64,000 nucleotides of DNA from Marisa cornuarietis (GCA_004794655.1 SMMW01000617.1:18070501-18134500), one strand, 5' to 3'. Positions 1 to 13,406 are shown, numbered from the stretch's first letter. Numbers and translations: made by a program. Notes: generated by a model not told the origin, from the sequence alone.

Positions 1-443
1 GGCAACATGAGCACTCAGTGAAAATTGCTGAAATAAAGCATAAAGTATCACAAAAAACATTTTGATAATATTTTGTGACAAAGAGGCAGGAGAAATATTA
101 ATGTTTTTTCCTTAATCACACCTGGATTTGTGGAGAAAACAGGAAGTGACGAAAGGGTAGCATTTCTAAAAATAGCATCGCCTGCATGAGCTGAATTCAA
201 AGAGGAAGATGCAATCGTTGGTAAAAGGAAACTTTCCTAGTGGCATGTGAGAATGCCGATATTTGAAGGCGTGTATCTTGAAAATTACGCATAATTATGT
301 ACACATACTTTGGGAATTATTGTTTTAAAATGAATTTAACCTGATCATAAAGAAAAAATGTTGCACTCCTGCTACTGTTTAAAGTTAGTAACTCTTATAA
401 CTCTTTATCAGTACCTCCTCCTGTCTTCTTTAAACATTGCCAG

Positions 444-897
444 GTGTTTCACTGCTCCATGCCATCAGTCTGGGAGATCTCCACTTTCAGCACCGCTACA
501 CTCCAGTGCATTCAAATTACACCAGCCTCATGTTTGATTTGACACTGTTGTACAAAAAATATCCACTGATCCCATCTGTCGAAGGTAAGATGATCCTTAT
601 CATTGACTGTCATTTGCTTGTCTTGCACACACTTTTAAAATTCAGCAGTGAAAAGAAACGGTGTTTTGGCCTTCTCACAGATAGCAGCAGTCTTTTGTAT
701 GTGTGTGTGTGTGTGTGCATGTGTTATAAATGTAAACAAAGTGAGCCTATATGACCTGCTGTTTGCCCTCTTGTCTTGTACTGTTAATTTTACAAGTTTA
801 GCTAATAGGTTAAAATTCTTCTGTTCCAGCATCTGCTTTGGAGGACTTGTGGGATTATGAGCATGATGATTCAGACATATCTCAAGACAGTAATTAA
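444..897 (+). CDS. 3' end of an unrecognised protein-coding gene (last two exons)
   Basis: Two exons are visible. Exon 444-584 follows a pyrimidine-rich stretch ending in CAG and ends at the donor GAAG|GTAAGA. Exon 830-897 follows TTCCAG and ends in TAA at 895-897. The phase-1 junction joins them without a stop. The encoded C-terminus includes the motifs QHRYTPVHSNYTSLMFD and LLYKKYPLIPSVE and finishes with an acidic tail (LWDYEHDDSDISQDSN). There is no signal peptide or membrane segment in this part. Earlier exons lie upstream of the window. I do not recognise the family. The splice sites, shared phase and protein-like composition support a real gene, but its function cannot be stated. Confidence 0.7.
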
Positions 898-3003
898 GAG
901 TAACACCCAGGGATGTGTCTCTAGACTGTGATGTTGCCCAGGTTGTGCAGAGACTGTACTCTGATGCCCTTTTCCAGCCCCATTACTTTTTCTGATCAGA
1001 AAGAGTATATCACTGACTTTTAGCTCCAATTTATGTGTTTGTTCAGTCATCTGTGTGTTAACTGTTTTTGGTCTTTAAAAAGAGTGATATTTAAAAGGTG
1101 CGAGATAAAGGGGATGTAAGGAAAGGAGTGGTGTGTGTGTGTACATGTGTGCCCACTCACACAGATGCATGCATGTAAAAATAATGGTATTTATAAGAGT
1201 GAGCATCATGCACAATATGTTGATCTTTGCACCAACACACATTCGTTATTGTAAGCCTTTGCTCTTTTTTTTTTTTGGTAACTTGGCCAATTTGAAGGGC
1301 AAATTGATTTGTCAAGATATCAAATGCAGATTTAGACAGAAAAAGAATGAATAATAAAATAGACGGCAAGAGTAGAATTAAATATTTCCCTAATGTATTT
1401 TGCTGATTCAAAGGGGAAAAAAATTAAAAGCATATTTATTTTACACCCTAGTTGATAAATATTTTTTCACATGAAATCTTTAATAGATTTTTACTCTTGT
1501 CCTTGCCCTGCCACCTACACTTAAACTATCAGAAAGGCTGTTTATTTTAACCTTAGAAAGTTCCAGAAAGTATATTTGGGTAAAATAGTACATCATTTTT
1601 AACTCTTATTTTCTTTCCTCTCCTCTGATGTGGCATGTGTATAGGAAAACCTCTCCAGACCATTTGAAGGAGGCTGAATGTTTGTGAGCAGTTAATATTT
1701 CATGCCACTATTAAATGTATTTTCCATGAAAACTTTAAGACCTGTTTAAAGTGAGAGAGTTGAAGTGATGTTTGCATTATTGGGGTGTTCTATAATATAC
1801 AATTTTTAATTAGAAATAAAGTTATATAATACCACAATGTTAATAAAATAATATTGGACCTTGTAGTAAGTAAATAGAAGTGACAACACAAGATTTTTAA
1901 AGCAGTAGGTAATGACCTATTCTTGTCAGTGTAATCTGAAAAGAAATGATTCACTCATGAAGGTGTTCTAGTCATGGTTCCAATGAGAGAGCTAGAGATC
2001 GGTGGCGAGTCAGAATTATGACTGGAAGGTGCAAGTGTGTGGGATCAGGACAAGTGGCAGATGACTGATCAAGATGCTGGCCATGGAAGGAAAGTTGAGA
2101 ATAATCATGCTGTTCAGAGCCTGTACCGCCCAGTGGATGGAAGGGAAAACTAGGCTAGGTAACATGAAACTACTTTAACAACTTTGAGACTGGGTCTTTC
2201 GACTAACGGGACATTTGCACGTATAGTCCCAACAACATTAACCGCAGGTGGTCTGATTTGACAGACTTGCCTTTGTTGTTTGTATGGCAGACGTCTTCAT
2301 AGTGTAACCTTCTGAACCATTATAGGCATTTACAGCACATATGCACACGAGAACAGAGTTGGAAAATAACGGTAGAATGATAAGAGCACATGAACATATC
2401 ATCAGGCATGCTGGATGCAGACTCACTCCTCCAATGAATAGAAAACAAGAAATGAACGTTTTATCCCAAACAAACCTGCAGTGTGAGGATATTGTTATTA
2501 TGAGGAGACTCAGACATCTGTGCATGTAGAACAATCTCTCTTATTCTGGGTTGGGAGCTGAGAGGATCTTGCACTCAGAGATAAAATAGTATTTATATAT
2601 ATATATCAGTGCTGGGCGATGTGGCACAGCGTATTTTACCCGAGTGCTGGGTGACAGTAGTGAAGTTCCTAGAGGATATCTGACTCTATAGGGTTGAGGA
2701 AGGCCCTGAGAGTAGTAAGGTCCTTAACACCCCACTCCTCAAAGACTGAAAGACTTTCTCATATTTTGTATCCTTTTGCGCAGTCCTTAAAATAGTGTAA
2801 GTGTGCATTCTCTTTATACTTGTATTTAAAGTAAATTTATCACATGTTGCTTGGTATATCCTCTGTAATTGTAAAAAACCTCACAGTGTGACTTCTGTTA
2901 AAATTTTAATGCCTGCTATACAATGTATGTGTACATACCTTGAAGGTTTTGTTATGCTTCCCCTTGAAGCAGACCGAAGGCCAATAAAGTGATTATGATT
3001 CTG
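898..3003 (+). other. Probable long 3' UTR of the upstream gene
   Basis: About 2.1 kb follows the TAA at 897 with no convincing exon. The sequence is AT-rich and looks CpG-poor. Possible poly(A) signals occur near 1814 and 1842, and a stronger one, AATAAA, at 2983-2988 is followed by a TG/T-rich stretch. CpG dinucleotides become common again just after 3.1 kb, which fits a transcript end near 3.0 kb. UTR status is inferred. Confidence 0.45.
2983..2988 (+). terminator. Poly(A) signal AATAAA, end of the first gene
   Basis: Canonical AATAAA followed within about 20 bases by a TG/T-rich stretch. It faces a minus-strand AATAAA at 3070-3075 that would serve the neighbouring secreted-protein gene, so the two transcripts would end tail to tail about 80 bases apart. 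Confidence 0.45.
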
Positions 3004-3069
3004 TATCCTTTTGAGCATTCATTTTTTTTAAACTAAAATTAATTCAACAAGAAATATTATATGCAAACG

Positions 3070-3075
3070 TTTATT
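3070..3075 (-). terminator. Poly(A) signal of secreted-family member 1
   Basis: TTTATT on the plus strand gives AATAAA on the minus strand, about 320 bases beyond the TGA of the gene ending at 3398. It is the best placed signal before the convergent upstream gene. Confidence 0.4.
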
Positions 3076-3397
3076 TCCTTACAAACATGTCATACACATT
3101 GAATACAGAATTCACAAGTTGGAAGCGTGTACATTCTGGGAATAACTGGGTCTCAACAGTCTACAACATGGAAACAAAGACATTTGTTATTTGTTGGTAC
3201 TCGCGGCATGTCAGCAAATTACGAGTAGCGAGACAAACAACAGACTATGGTCAACAAGAAGGTAAGCAGCGTTCAAAAAAAGCCAAGTTCCTCTATCCTG
3301 ACGTTACTGAGCTCGTAGGGTGGAGAAAAGAATCCACGTGACGTCAGTTCCGCTACTGACAGCGGCATCGACTTCCGGCTGCTTTGTCTACTCGTCC

Positions 3398-5046
3398 TCA
3401 GCGACCCGCGGTGGCTTTGTCTTCGGCGTCGAGACTCTGTTGCAAATAAAAGCAGATTAGTGGTTACGACTCCTTGACAGTTTCAATTCTTCTGGCTTTT
3501 TTTTCGCTACGTCATTGATGACGGCACCTTAATTTGTGCTCTACTTTTGAATAAAGAATCAGTACCTATATTGCTAGCGCATTTGAACGACTGACAAGCT
3601 CAAAATTGTTCTCAGTGCATCAGTCACGCTTAATGACTTTGTTTAATATTAGATACTTCTCTGTAAGCCTTGTCAACATATCTAGAAATGTATTCATTTT
3701 TAAGGCGCAAAAATGGTGATGAAGACGCAATATAATCTTAATTTACCTTGATTAAAAACTCGATGAATCGGTGGGAAAAGTTTTCTGGAAGGGCTATATT
3801 AGAAAAGAGCACAAATCATCATTGTCTACATCATAATCATCAATGTCAGCATCATCATCATTTGTGCCAGCAACACGAATATGAACATAACAGGATTAGC
3901 ACCAGTCATAAAAGTCAGGGAAAATGACGACACCGACTCACACACACTTCCTCTCCATCCTCCCATTTCCTGTACAAAAAGTTAGTTTCGTGGAACCCCC
4001 GTGCCCCTTTCTCCCGCATTGCCCGTGTACTGCCACTTCGCCGATGACGCACCATCTAGGAAGTTGAGCAGGAGCTTGTAGCCCAGGCGGTCAAGAATGT
4101 AGCGCAGCTGTCGTGTCTCAGCTGCAGCCAGTAGCTCAAAGGGAAGGAGGTCGTATGCCTTGGCCAGGTTGTCCAGCACCCCGAGATTGATGATGTCACG
4201 GATCTGGTGTCGTGAGTAAAATAGGAAAAAAAACTCATAGTGCCCGTTTTTAATGGCTTCGGTTAAGTTATTACAAGGTACTTATATTGAAAACCACAGT
4301 GATCAATGCTAATTCACTCTCAAAACAACTAGTAGAAATAAATTCTCTATACTTATTAGTGCTAGAAGAGTATACAGAGCTCTGGGGCCAGTTGCACAAC
4401 ACGTTTCTAAACCTTAAAACTGTTCTAAAGAAGCAAAATCTCATCTTAGCCATTTTGATGCATTACAGAAGAACATGCAAAAAATTGTACTGACAGGACG
4501 GAAAGTCAGACTTTAATAACTTTATCTTACTTAAAGCAGTTTTAGTTTTAAAAATTCTTTAATTGTGGTGTGCACTTTAAACTAATTATCTAAATAGAGT
4601 TGAAGCCTAAAAGTGTTTAAAATTAGAAATGTGTTGTGCAACTGGCCCCTGGAGCAGAAGAAATTTATAGAATCTAAAGACACGAATAAGTCAGAAGGTA
4701 AACAGCGAACAGGTATTTGAGAGTGTAAAGAAAATGGTAAAAGCGGTAAATGTTAGCGTGTTTACACATACTAAGATGACTGGATGTTAAGACAAAAAAC
4801 CCAGTATTTATGAATGCTATGAGAACAAGTATTACGAAGATGGGGTGGGGGTGGAGGGCAACGAGTAGAGTTTATTTGTGGACAAGAAGGCATGTCTCCT
4901 ACCAGTACGAAGAATTCTGCGTTGGTCAGGTTGACGCACTGTGTGTCACCAGGACCCGCTGACGCTGCCGTCTGTCCAGAAGTGACCACAGCGAGGGCAG
5001 CCAGCACGGCACCAGTCACAAGCACGCTTTTCACGACAGAGTTCAT
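3398..5046 (-). CDS. Small secreted protein, member 1 of a four-gene family (126 aa)
   Basis: Four coding exons on the minus strand: 4903-5046, 4053-4203, 3747-3793 and 3398-3436, all with AG/GT borders and phases 0, 1, 0. ATG is at 5044-5046, just after a TTCCAG acceptor, so a noncoding first exon is likely upstream. Residues 1-24 are a signal peptide with probable cleavage SG|QTAAS. The mature part has one Cys and an NLT glycosylation sequon, then helix-like sequence with LLPFELLAAAE, RLGYKLLLNFLDG and, in the 47-nt exon, LPENFSHRFIEFLIK. The last exon reads SLDAEDKATAGR then stop. Intron 1 holds a MITE (4385-4649). A minus-strand AATAAA at 3070-3075 is a likely poly(A) signal. No known domain is recognised; function unknown. 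Confidence 0.8.
4385..4649. mobile_element. MITE-like element with long terminal inverted repeats, copy 1
   Basis: The element begins GGGGCCAGTTGCACAACA and ends with its inverse, TGTTGTGCAACTGGCCCC. It is about 265 bp long, and internal parts are also partly self-complementary (for example around CTTACTTAAAGCAGTTTTAG). No coding capacity is seen. A second copy lies in opposite orientation at 56071-56336. It sits in intron 1 of secreted-family member 1. Terminal inverted repeats and two dispersed copies support a non-autonomous DNA transposon; the superfamily is not identified. Confidence 0.8.
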
Positions 5047-5421
5047 GTTTCTGGAAAATGCACAAATATTGTTTACTGTATTAAAAGTGTTAAGCTTATT
5101 GGTTTTTTGTCTTTAAATCAAATATACATTTTCAAGAATAAAAACAGCCATCAAATCTGGACTAAACATGAAATGAAAGCGATCAATATATTTCCTGTAA
5201 ACTATCTTGTTTAAGGGATTAAGATGTGGTATAAGTTAAAAAGCAAGTTTTTAAATAATTTATTATCAAAGTTATGCTGCAGTACTCGCAAACGAATGAG
5301 ACACTGAATATTATTGTGATTTCAAGTGTCATCATCATCAAGAATTGAGTGTGTGTTAGTGGCACGTTTACCAAGCATGAAAGGACATAACCAACCATGT
5401 CAACACTTACAATCTAAATAC

Positions 5422-5455
<34 letters not shown>
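5422..5455. repeat. (AC)n microsatellite
   Basis: Uninterrupted CA dinucleotide tract of about 17 units. Confidence 0.9.
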
Positions 5456-5457
<2 letters not shown>

Positions 5458-8400
5458 TAACCCACCGAAAACCGCCTTTGTCTCAAACTATGAAGACATT
5501 CTCTGTAGCAAGTTTTTGTTACTGGCAACAGTTTGCAAAATAATGTAAGAGACGTTTCCAGAGACACCATGACTGTAAAAGGTGAGCTGACTGACTGACA
5601 ATGCACACCCATATGTTCACTCACCAAAGGCACACAACTACTGCTCACCGATTTCAGTGGACTGCACAGCCCCACGCAATGCCTTCCAATCCTAAGTATG
5701 GAAGTGTATACAGATCTATATATGGACAACGGCACGATGCTCACATGTTCACCCAGTGCTCGCATTTTCCTATCTCGTCCACCCATTACTGGTTCTCAGC
5801 CTTCTAAGTTTAGAAAATCAAACTAATACAAAATTATTCACTAGGTGCCTATGAAAGGCCAAAAGTTCTTAACTCAGCAAAATTTCGACAGAAAAAGAAG
5901 CTTGGGTAAAAGATGACATACTAGAGACACTAATAATAATAAACCTGGGGAGCGTAGTAACTCCACACGTTGCGATGACCTCTTCCACCTCTCTAATCTC
6001 CCGGTCTGGATTTACGCAAACTCTGGACGCCATAGCAACACTTTTCTAACCTAGTCCTGTCTTGGCAATATTAACAAACTATATGTTCACAAACCTGGTT
6101 TAAGCCAGGTACCCACCCCACCCAGTCCCATCAATGAGTCCGTTGGAACATTGCAGGTCTAATTTCTTTTCCTCTAGAATATTTCACATATCTAATATAT
6201 GTTTTCAGCAGAAAGAGAACAACATGAATGGTTAACGACTGTTTACATAAGCTTTAGGTTAGATTTGTTTATCGATAACGAAAACGAATGGATGTTTCAG
6301 AAACACTTTCCTTTTAAACATGTTTGCTTTAAAAGTCAGCACAAGAGAACCTTCGTTTTGCCAACTCCCCCCAAGAAACTAATCTTTCCTCCAAGCTAGA
6401 GCTGTGATGTCCTAGCTCTGTGGGATGTATCAGAACTGTTTGATGGACTAGAACTGAGTGATGTACCAAAACTGTGTAAACCATAAACGATCACGCTGAT
6501 TCCTTACTATCTCCCGGCTCTCCGACCTTTCGAGAATCACGATATCCACATTTTTATTTTTTTTTTTATCTTTTGTACGAAGTTACGAGGCGGTGAGTGC
6601 GCACCGCTTGTTTGAAACTAAATATTCAAATATTTTGAAACTAACTAAATATTCTAATGTTTTGAAACTGATAAATATTCTAATACATGTATTTTACGAG
6701 CTTGTAAATCCAGGCGTAGCTGTGGTATAGTTGCTAGCTCAATGTTATTACAACTGTCAAAGTAAACATTATTTTAGCATATTCTTTATCTTTGCGGAAG
6801 CTTTGAACAGTTATTAGCAAGTGTTTACACCAATAGTTCCTAAAATATAAAATTTAAATTAGATGCCAGGGATTACTTTAAAAATAAATATTCAAAAACC
6901 ATTTAATGATCGAATACCACACAACTGAGGTAAACGATATATATTGTAATAATAAAGCCATCTTTTTACAGATTTAATAAAGGAAGCATGCAGCCTTTGT
7001 GTTAAGAGTGTCTTAAGTGACAACCGAAAAATTCTTTTCACAGATTGTTCTAAAATGATTTTGGACAGAAGAGAGTAATCTTACAATATATGACTTACCC
7101 TGTCAGCAAATGATTAAATCAGAGGCCATACAATGGGATTTATTAGAGGGCGGACATTTCATTTGTTTGACACATTTAGATAACATTTGCAACCTCTCTT
7201 GCGAAGAAAACAGTAATGCCAAACAATACATTAAAAAAGAGATTCGGTTTGACCCTGTAGTCGTGACTTATTACTCAAACATCGGCCAGAAGAATGACAC
7301 AAAAAATTGCAATTATCTGGGTCGTGACAATCTACCTTTCTTCAGCCACTAAAACCCTAGAACAGTTTAGTTTTATCAGAAGGTCAGCAAAACTGTGTCA
7401 GTTTTAGTTCAAACCAGATGTTCACCATCTTTGTGTTCCCGTGTCTTGTAAGGCCCCATTTTACTGATGTTTCAGGCTCAAGCATTTTTTGAAAAAAAAA
7501 GGTCTAGGAGGTTTTAGGACAGCAAAATAGAAAATAGGTTTAAGGCGATAACATTTTCAGCGACTTGCACTTTTATTTCTGGAACGTGACCCATAGAGAG
7601 CTAACAAATTTAGACACAACATTCAGTTTCAAAATCATTGTGGTTTTATTTAAAATCGACGTGTCAAGGAAAATGAAGTCTCGATAAGAGCCCTGAAAAA
7701 GCAAATTCAGAAAAAATTCTATTATTTTCTTGTCAGTATATTACCACATTGCCTTGCATTTCTTCCAGCATTCAATGGAACTAGTAGATCCTATCGCCGA
7801 TTTGGAACATGAAGAATATTACATTTGTCTTTTAAGGATAGCGTCTTGTGTTATACAATCGTAATCTGGTTGTACAAGTTGTTTGTCATTGTTAATTAAT
7901 AAATACATAAGCGTCTTCAGTTAGCTACAACAAAGAAATTGGTTTTTATTGTTAATGCCATGAAAAGAATATTCAAGAGAACTCATTTTATTTCAAAATG
8001 TAAGGGCACTACATTTTATGAAAAATATTCATAGCAACAATATTTTCATTACAAAACATTTAAGACAAAATTGTATGATACGGTATTACTTGCAGTGCAA
8101 TTGCTGAAATAGGAGCTATTATAAATGCTATTTTGATTATCGTAGCGGCTAAATGCCGTTCCGCAGCTATAACATAATTAAGCTTACTTGCATTTTTATT
8201 GTGAGAATGTGAGAATGAAGAAGTCAAAGTTGACTGTCTTATGACTGACAATACACTTTGGCTTTCTGTGTTGAGCTTGAGATTGCAAACACCGTATCTG
8301 AAAAATTAGTCTCATCCATGCAACTTAAAGAAAAAATTGTTCATTAGTCTCGACACATTTATCAGGCACATTTTCTTTCTTTTTTTCTCTCTCTCTCTCT

Positions 8401-9622
8401 CACACACACACAGCGGCAAAGTTTTGCAAGTGCTGATGAAGAAGACATAATATGATGAGAAGACCCCATTTAAAGTTGCACCATCTCTCATCATCTTAAA
8501 GTTTTGAGGAGGCTTTACTGCAGCCCATCAAGAGTTCTGACAGCTGACATACAGGAAGGTGTCTGCACCACCCTTGCTGGGCAGGTTCTGGGAATCCATC
8601 CACATGGTTGATGATGAGGGCGATTCGACAGGCTGTCGGGGTTTTCTTCCTTACGATATAATTATTTAATCTTCTACACACTTTTCCTCCATTTAATACT
8701 TCGAAAATATTATTTAAAATATTTATTCAAAAATCTTAATAGTTCACATTGGTATTAAACATCTTAAATATGTAACAACCTTTTGGATCAATGCACATAG
8801 TCTTGCCGCTATAACCATAAGAAAAGCCATATCTTGTGACAACATAGTGACATACGCACAAATGTATGTATGTTCATATTTTTAGACACAGCCACGTACG
8901 CACACACACACACGCACACACTGAGTCAGCTTCAGCAAATGTCCTTTCACCTGTGAACTAGATCTTTGCGATAAGAAGCCAACGAATGCACGATTACTTT
9001 TCCTCGGATTTTGTTTCCTAATTTGGCATGTGAGGACAGATATCTCACAGACAGCCTTGTTTTATTTGACTTTAAGTGAGAGCTAGTCTAGGAGACTTTC
9101 TCCGCGACACTAATAAAATCATAAGTGACCCATGCGGGCTTTTTGATGACCTCTGGGCTAAAGAACAAACCCACATCTTCTCACTTCGCCATACTGCAGC
9201 TCTTCCTTTCGAAGGTTTGAACTTCTCTCTCTCTGTGTATACCAATATACTTCAGCATGTAATGATTTTATTCAAACTTACAAAAAAAAGTAATACTGAA
9301 ACTCTTAAGAGTACAAGTACTAGACATTCTGGAGGAAGTATTATTTTTGGAAACATAAAGACTCTAAAAAGCAGTAGAGATGCACGACGTCTTCAAGCAA
9401 ACATAAAGAAAAGAAATTCTTTTTGAGATATTTATAATTTTCTTATTAATGTCGTTAAGTATAAAATACAATGAAACATGTTATGGTCAGAATTATGTAC
9501 GAAGAGATTGTAAATACAAGGATCGCAGACATCCTTTCCAATAAACTTATTTAGTGCAGAAAATAAATAAATATATATATAAATAAACTTATAATGAAGA
9601 TGATGCAATGGAGGATCAGTCT

Positions 9623-9628
<6 letters not shown>

Positions 9629-9677
<49 letters not shown>
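9629..9677. repeat. (AC)n microsatellite
   Basis: Uninterrupted CA tract of about 24 units, roughly 560 bases upstream of the start codon of secreted-family member 2. Confidence 0.9.
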
Positions 9678-9678
<1 letters not shown>

Positions 9679-10240
9679 TAAAAACTGATTAGTCACGGTT
9701 TTGTTTTTTGTTGTTTTTTTTCTTTTTTTGCTACGAAGATATTTTTAAAATGTAACATCGATTCGTTCTTGTTGACAGGCTTATGAAACAAACATATATT
9801 TCTTCGGGATCTTTATACTTATATAGTATTTGCGAATAAAATGAAAAGATCTACACATTAACGTTTGGCATGGGATTGGAGGTGGGGGGGGACAAACTGA
9901 TACTTGTTGTTGGCAATGTGGATGTAAATACTGTGAACGTATAAAACTCAATGTGAACTTTGAATACTTAGTGTAAACCTTAACCATTCCACATTCAACT
10001 TGTCTATGCTGATTTTTGTTCTCCATGAGCACAGTAGACATGCGTCTGTAGCGGAGGAAGTGTGTTGCTGCATGAGACCTATATTCAGTTTGTGAAAGTG
10101 TAGGTAGGTAGGTAGGTTTGGAAGCATAAGTTCTCTGTCGATAACGACGATGATGGTTATTATTGTAAATCGATATTTTCAACTTTGTTGTAATGATGCC
10201 ACCTTGTTCCCTGTTCGGCTTACAGCTTTAGTCAGAAGTA

Positions 10241-12406
10241 ATGGCCATCAAGATCAGCATGTCTGATTGTCTCTTCTGTTTCCTGACCATCGTTGTGCCC
10301 TTACTGCTATCATCGCCGGTGGAAGCTCAAATTATTCGTCCTCCTATTACTGAATGTGCCAACGTTACGGCACCCAATGGCGCCGACTTCCTCTCACTTC
10401 TGCAGGACATCGAGACGCTTGGGATCGTCAACAAACTCGATGCATCTCTGCGCATCTTTCCTTTCGAGGTCCTGACTGCCGCCGAGACCGGAACCTTGAA
10501 CACCTTTCTGGGAAAACTGGGCTACCTGCGCGTGCTCATCATTTTAGACGGTATGTCGCTTGTCTTCCGTGGGTCTCTTCTTCATCGCAACCTGTCACAC
10601 AGCATGAGATAGTCGGCTTGAGGTGCACAGAGTGTCGCTTGGTGCCAGATTGGCAGCAGTCAGCTAAAGTTAGTTTTGAGGAGTTTAAGTAGTAGAGTTT
10701 AGCAACTTGTTATTCATCTGAGGTCTCTAGCTTGAAATGTGTACAGGCGATATTGTGTAGTTATAACATAATGCGCTATATTTACTGGGCGATTTTTAGA
10801 GAAGTGTTTTTTTTTATCTCATTAACGTTTCTTGACATTGTAAAGATTTATAAATAGTCTTACTTTCTGATTACAATATGATATTCTTGTAAATTATGAG
10901 TGTTAGTCATCTTGTACAGTAAAGACAAAGTCCAGTTTTCTTGTCACCATCTTCACATGCCTGTTGTTTGTACTACAACTCGTACAACAACTACTCAATA
11001 TACAGAATTTATTTATTCTATTTTTGTCTGTCTTCTTTCTTCGTGCAATTTAACATTATATTTGTTTTTGTTGATTGGAGGCCATGTGAGCACGTGCACT
11101 CATGTGAAAACATGTGAGTGTATAAAATACAAATGCTTATTGGCGGGTGAAAGCTGATCAGATCTGTGCCTCTGTGTTTCAGCTTTGACAGAGGAATACT
11201 CACACAGATTCACTAGCTTCCTTGTCGGTGTAAGTAGCTGTTAGTTTCGTATCTTTCTCACAAAGACTGAAGGTTAGTGACATGATTACTTATTTGGTTG
11301 ATTCTAACCATCTTAACCACCACAATGGAGTTTTCTACTTACATGACTTCTAAATCTCTCACGTAGGTTCACAGTTAGACATACCTAGCTACGTTTTGAA
11401 CGAGGGCTACTAGGACAAATGACAAATCTTTATTTCCGAGGGTAACAGATTAAGTAAAAGTCGTGATTTTTTTTTTTACATCTAACCCTCGAAATAAGTA
11501 GAAGAAATTGAAACATTTAAGTATTACAAAACAAAGGCATTAAAATCACAAAAGGGAAAAATTCGATTATGTGCAAAGATGGGCTTGACGTCTGAATTGA
11601 CAGGGATTACAAGTGTTTTGACAAATGAATGAGTAAAATCATAACAACAACGAACATTTTTATAGCGCATTTGCGATGATTTGCTCAGAGTGCTTTACAA
11701 AAGTGATAGACAGACCTATCCACATAAACGGAATCATATACACCATGCACCCATCTTTACATAAACAGACACCCTCATTTCTACAACAGACTCATCTACT
11801 CATACACAAGGTAATAACAGACTCACGCGATGCACGCTCGTGGTCAGGACAGGGTCAGTGAAGTCGTTGTTGTAGGACAGCCGCCAGTGACTCAGTTTGC
11901 TATGTATTGTTGTATTGACGGCAAGCATTTCACATGATTGGGAGACATAAAGGGGAAGGTCATTGATGTAGACAAAGAACAGAAGAGGACCTAGGACTGA
12001 ACCTTGTGGAACGCCTTTGGTCTTTAACTGTGATTCTCTGAGTTCGAGAGAAAGGATTTAAGGAATTGGATGGAATAGTCCCTTGTAAAGTATTAATAGT
12101 TTGATGAACAGATCATGATTAATTACGTCAAAGGCTTTTGAAAAGTCTAACAAAGGGCTGCATTATAATGATTATCAGAATGTATTTTGCACCAATAAAA
12201 TGACATTTGAAAAAACATATATGAATATACTAAAATGTGAAAATGTATGTCTAAAATGAATGTAGTGAAAATGTTTTATGTTTACTTATTTAATATATTG
12301 ATGCTTTTGTATTTACTAATATAGTTTATTTAAGTATATATATTGATGTATGCATATTCGTCTTTTTCAGGCTCTTGATTACGAAGATTGTCAAAAGTCC
12401 AGTTAA
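10241..12406 (+). CDS. Small secreted protein, member 2 of a four-gene family (130 aa)
   Basis: Three coding exons: 10241-10550, 11183-11229 (47 nt) and 12371-12406, with consensus acceptors (GTTTCAG, TTTTTCAG) and donors; phases 1 then 0. Signal peptide of about 29 residues, cleavage likely EA|QIIRP. The mature protein has a Cys and an NVT sequon, then SLLQDIETLGIVNKL, LRIFPFEVLTAAE and LGYLRVLIILD. The micro-exon reads LTEEYSHRFTSFLVG and the last exon ALDYEDCQKSS then TAA. The region that is split by an intron in member 1 (FFVL|IRDI) is uninterrupted here. An acceptor 16 bases before the ATG implies a 5' UTR intron. The second intron carries an antisense LINE fragment. ATTAAA near 12449 may be the poly(A) signal. 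Function unknown. Confidence 0.82.
11639..12165 (-). mobile_element. Degenerate LINE fragment (reverse transcriptase plus 3' tail)
   Basis: Read on the minus strand, 12160-11870 encodes pieces of a non-LTR reverse transcriptase: LLDFSKAFDVINHDLF, then, after a stop and frame break, GVPQGSVLGPLLFFVYINDLP, the conserved block before the catalytic motif. Plus positions 11639-11700 (TTTTTATAGCGCAT...GAGTGCTTTACAA) match the reverse complement of the LINE 3' end seen at 52.4 kb. The interval is too short for the full ORF, so the copy is internally deleted. It lies inside the last intron of secreted-family member 2, antisense to it. Confidence 0.75.
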
Positions 12407-13400
12407 CTTAGATATTTTTAATGATGAGAACCATTAGGTGCACTTTTTATTAAAGGCTGGAAATTATTTGTCCTTGTTTTTCTAAGTAAATAACCCCAAG
12501 TGATTGTTCTTAAGATTCTCAACTTTTAAAATGTCTGTGCCCTTTTGTGATACTTCATTTAGAACCCAGTATGGAAGAATGTTCAGTGTGTCCCAGCTCT
12601 GAAAGAATGATGACCTTAGAAGTGAAATTATGATCTTCTACATGTCCGTTAGATTAATTAATCAATTTAATTAACATTTCCGAATATGCGCTTCCGTTAG
12701 CTTGCTAAAGATTTGAAATGACTGCGGTTACCTCGTTTGAGGACATGTCTTAAAATCTAACCCAGTAACACCCTACGTTCTGTAGATACTGACCTCCATA
12801 AGTATCATGCATCGAGAAAAATGGAGCAATAATTCATTAAAGGAATTATATTGACTTGTTTACGTTGTCAAGGTTACAGCCTATGAGAGAGTTGTTGAAT
12901 ATGTTGAATAAGCGTATCAGTGTACATTCGTGATGCGAAGGCTTAAACCTCTTTGTCTGAATGGTGATGTTTATAGGCTGTATCTTGAGAATGTTACTGA
13001 CTCAGGTTTGGGGAAATAATATCTCATACTAAACTCAAAACACGGAGAGAAAAAGAGACACACTGTAGTACACCTGTTTAGACTTGCAGAACTATTTTAC
13101 CGCCAGAGCAAGCGAACGCTTCATCGCTATGGAACAGATTTAATAAGCACACCTAGCTGTCTCCAATATCCAGCCTTCAGTGAAGCACAGTTACCTAAAG
13201 TGATGACAGGTTCAGTAAATCACAGTTACATAAGTAACAACACGGTGTCATCACAAGTGTCACGCAGGGTGTTGATGAACATAATACAACCATCTTAACA
13301 ACCATCATAACTTACTTTACACAGGCCAATGCTGACCCGGCTCATTCTCATCATACTACAGGAGGAGACCTGAGAGGAAGCATGCAACACATGATTTTGG
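12407..13400. other. Non-coding interval
   Basis: Tail-to-tail spacer after secreted-family member 2 (ATTAAA near 12449). AT-rich; I see no exon, repeat or motif that I can support. Confidence 0.4.
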
Positions 13401-13406
13401 AGAAGA

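Larger units (their letters stand above)
5047..10240. other. Intergenic interval between two divergent family genes
   Basis: About 5.2 kb separates members 1 and 2, which point away from each other. It should contain both promoters and the noncoding first exons. An acceptor (GGCTTACAG) at about 10216-10225 precedes the ATG at 10241. I see an AC microsatellite at 5422-5455, a CT/CA tract at 8380-8413, an AC tract at 9629-9677, and AT-rich sequence. Short open frames here have no splice context or recognisable motif. Confidence 0.5.

Noticed and set aside
8496..8681. Minus-strand frame CRIALIINHVDGFPEPAQQG as a possible exon
   Set aside because: An acceptor-like sequence is near, but neither frame gives a recognisable family and no partner exon is visible.
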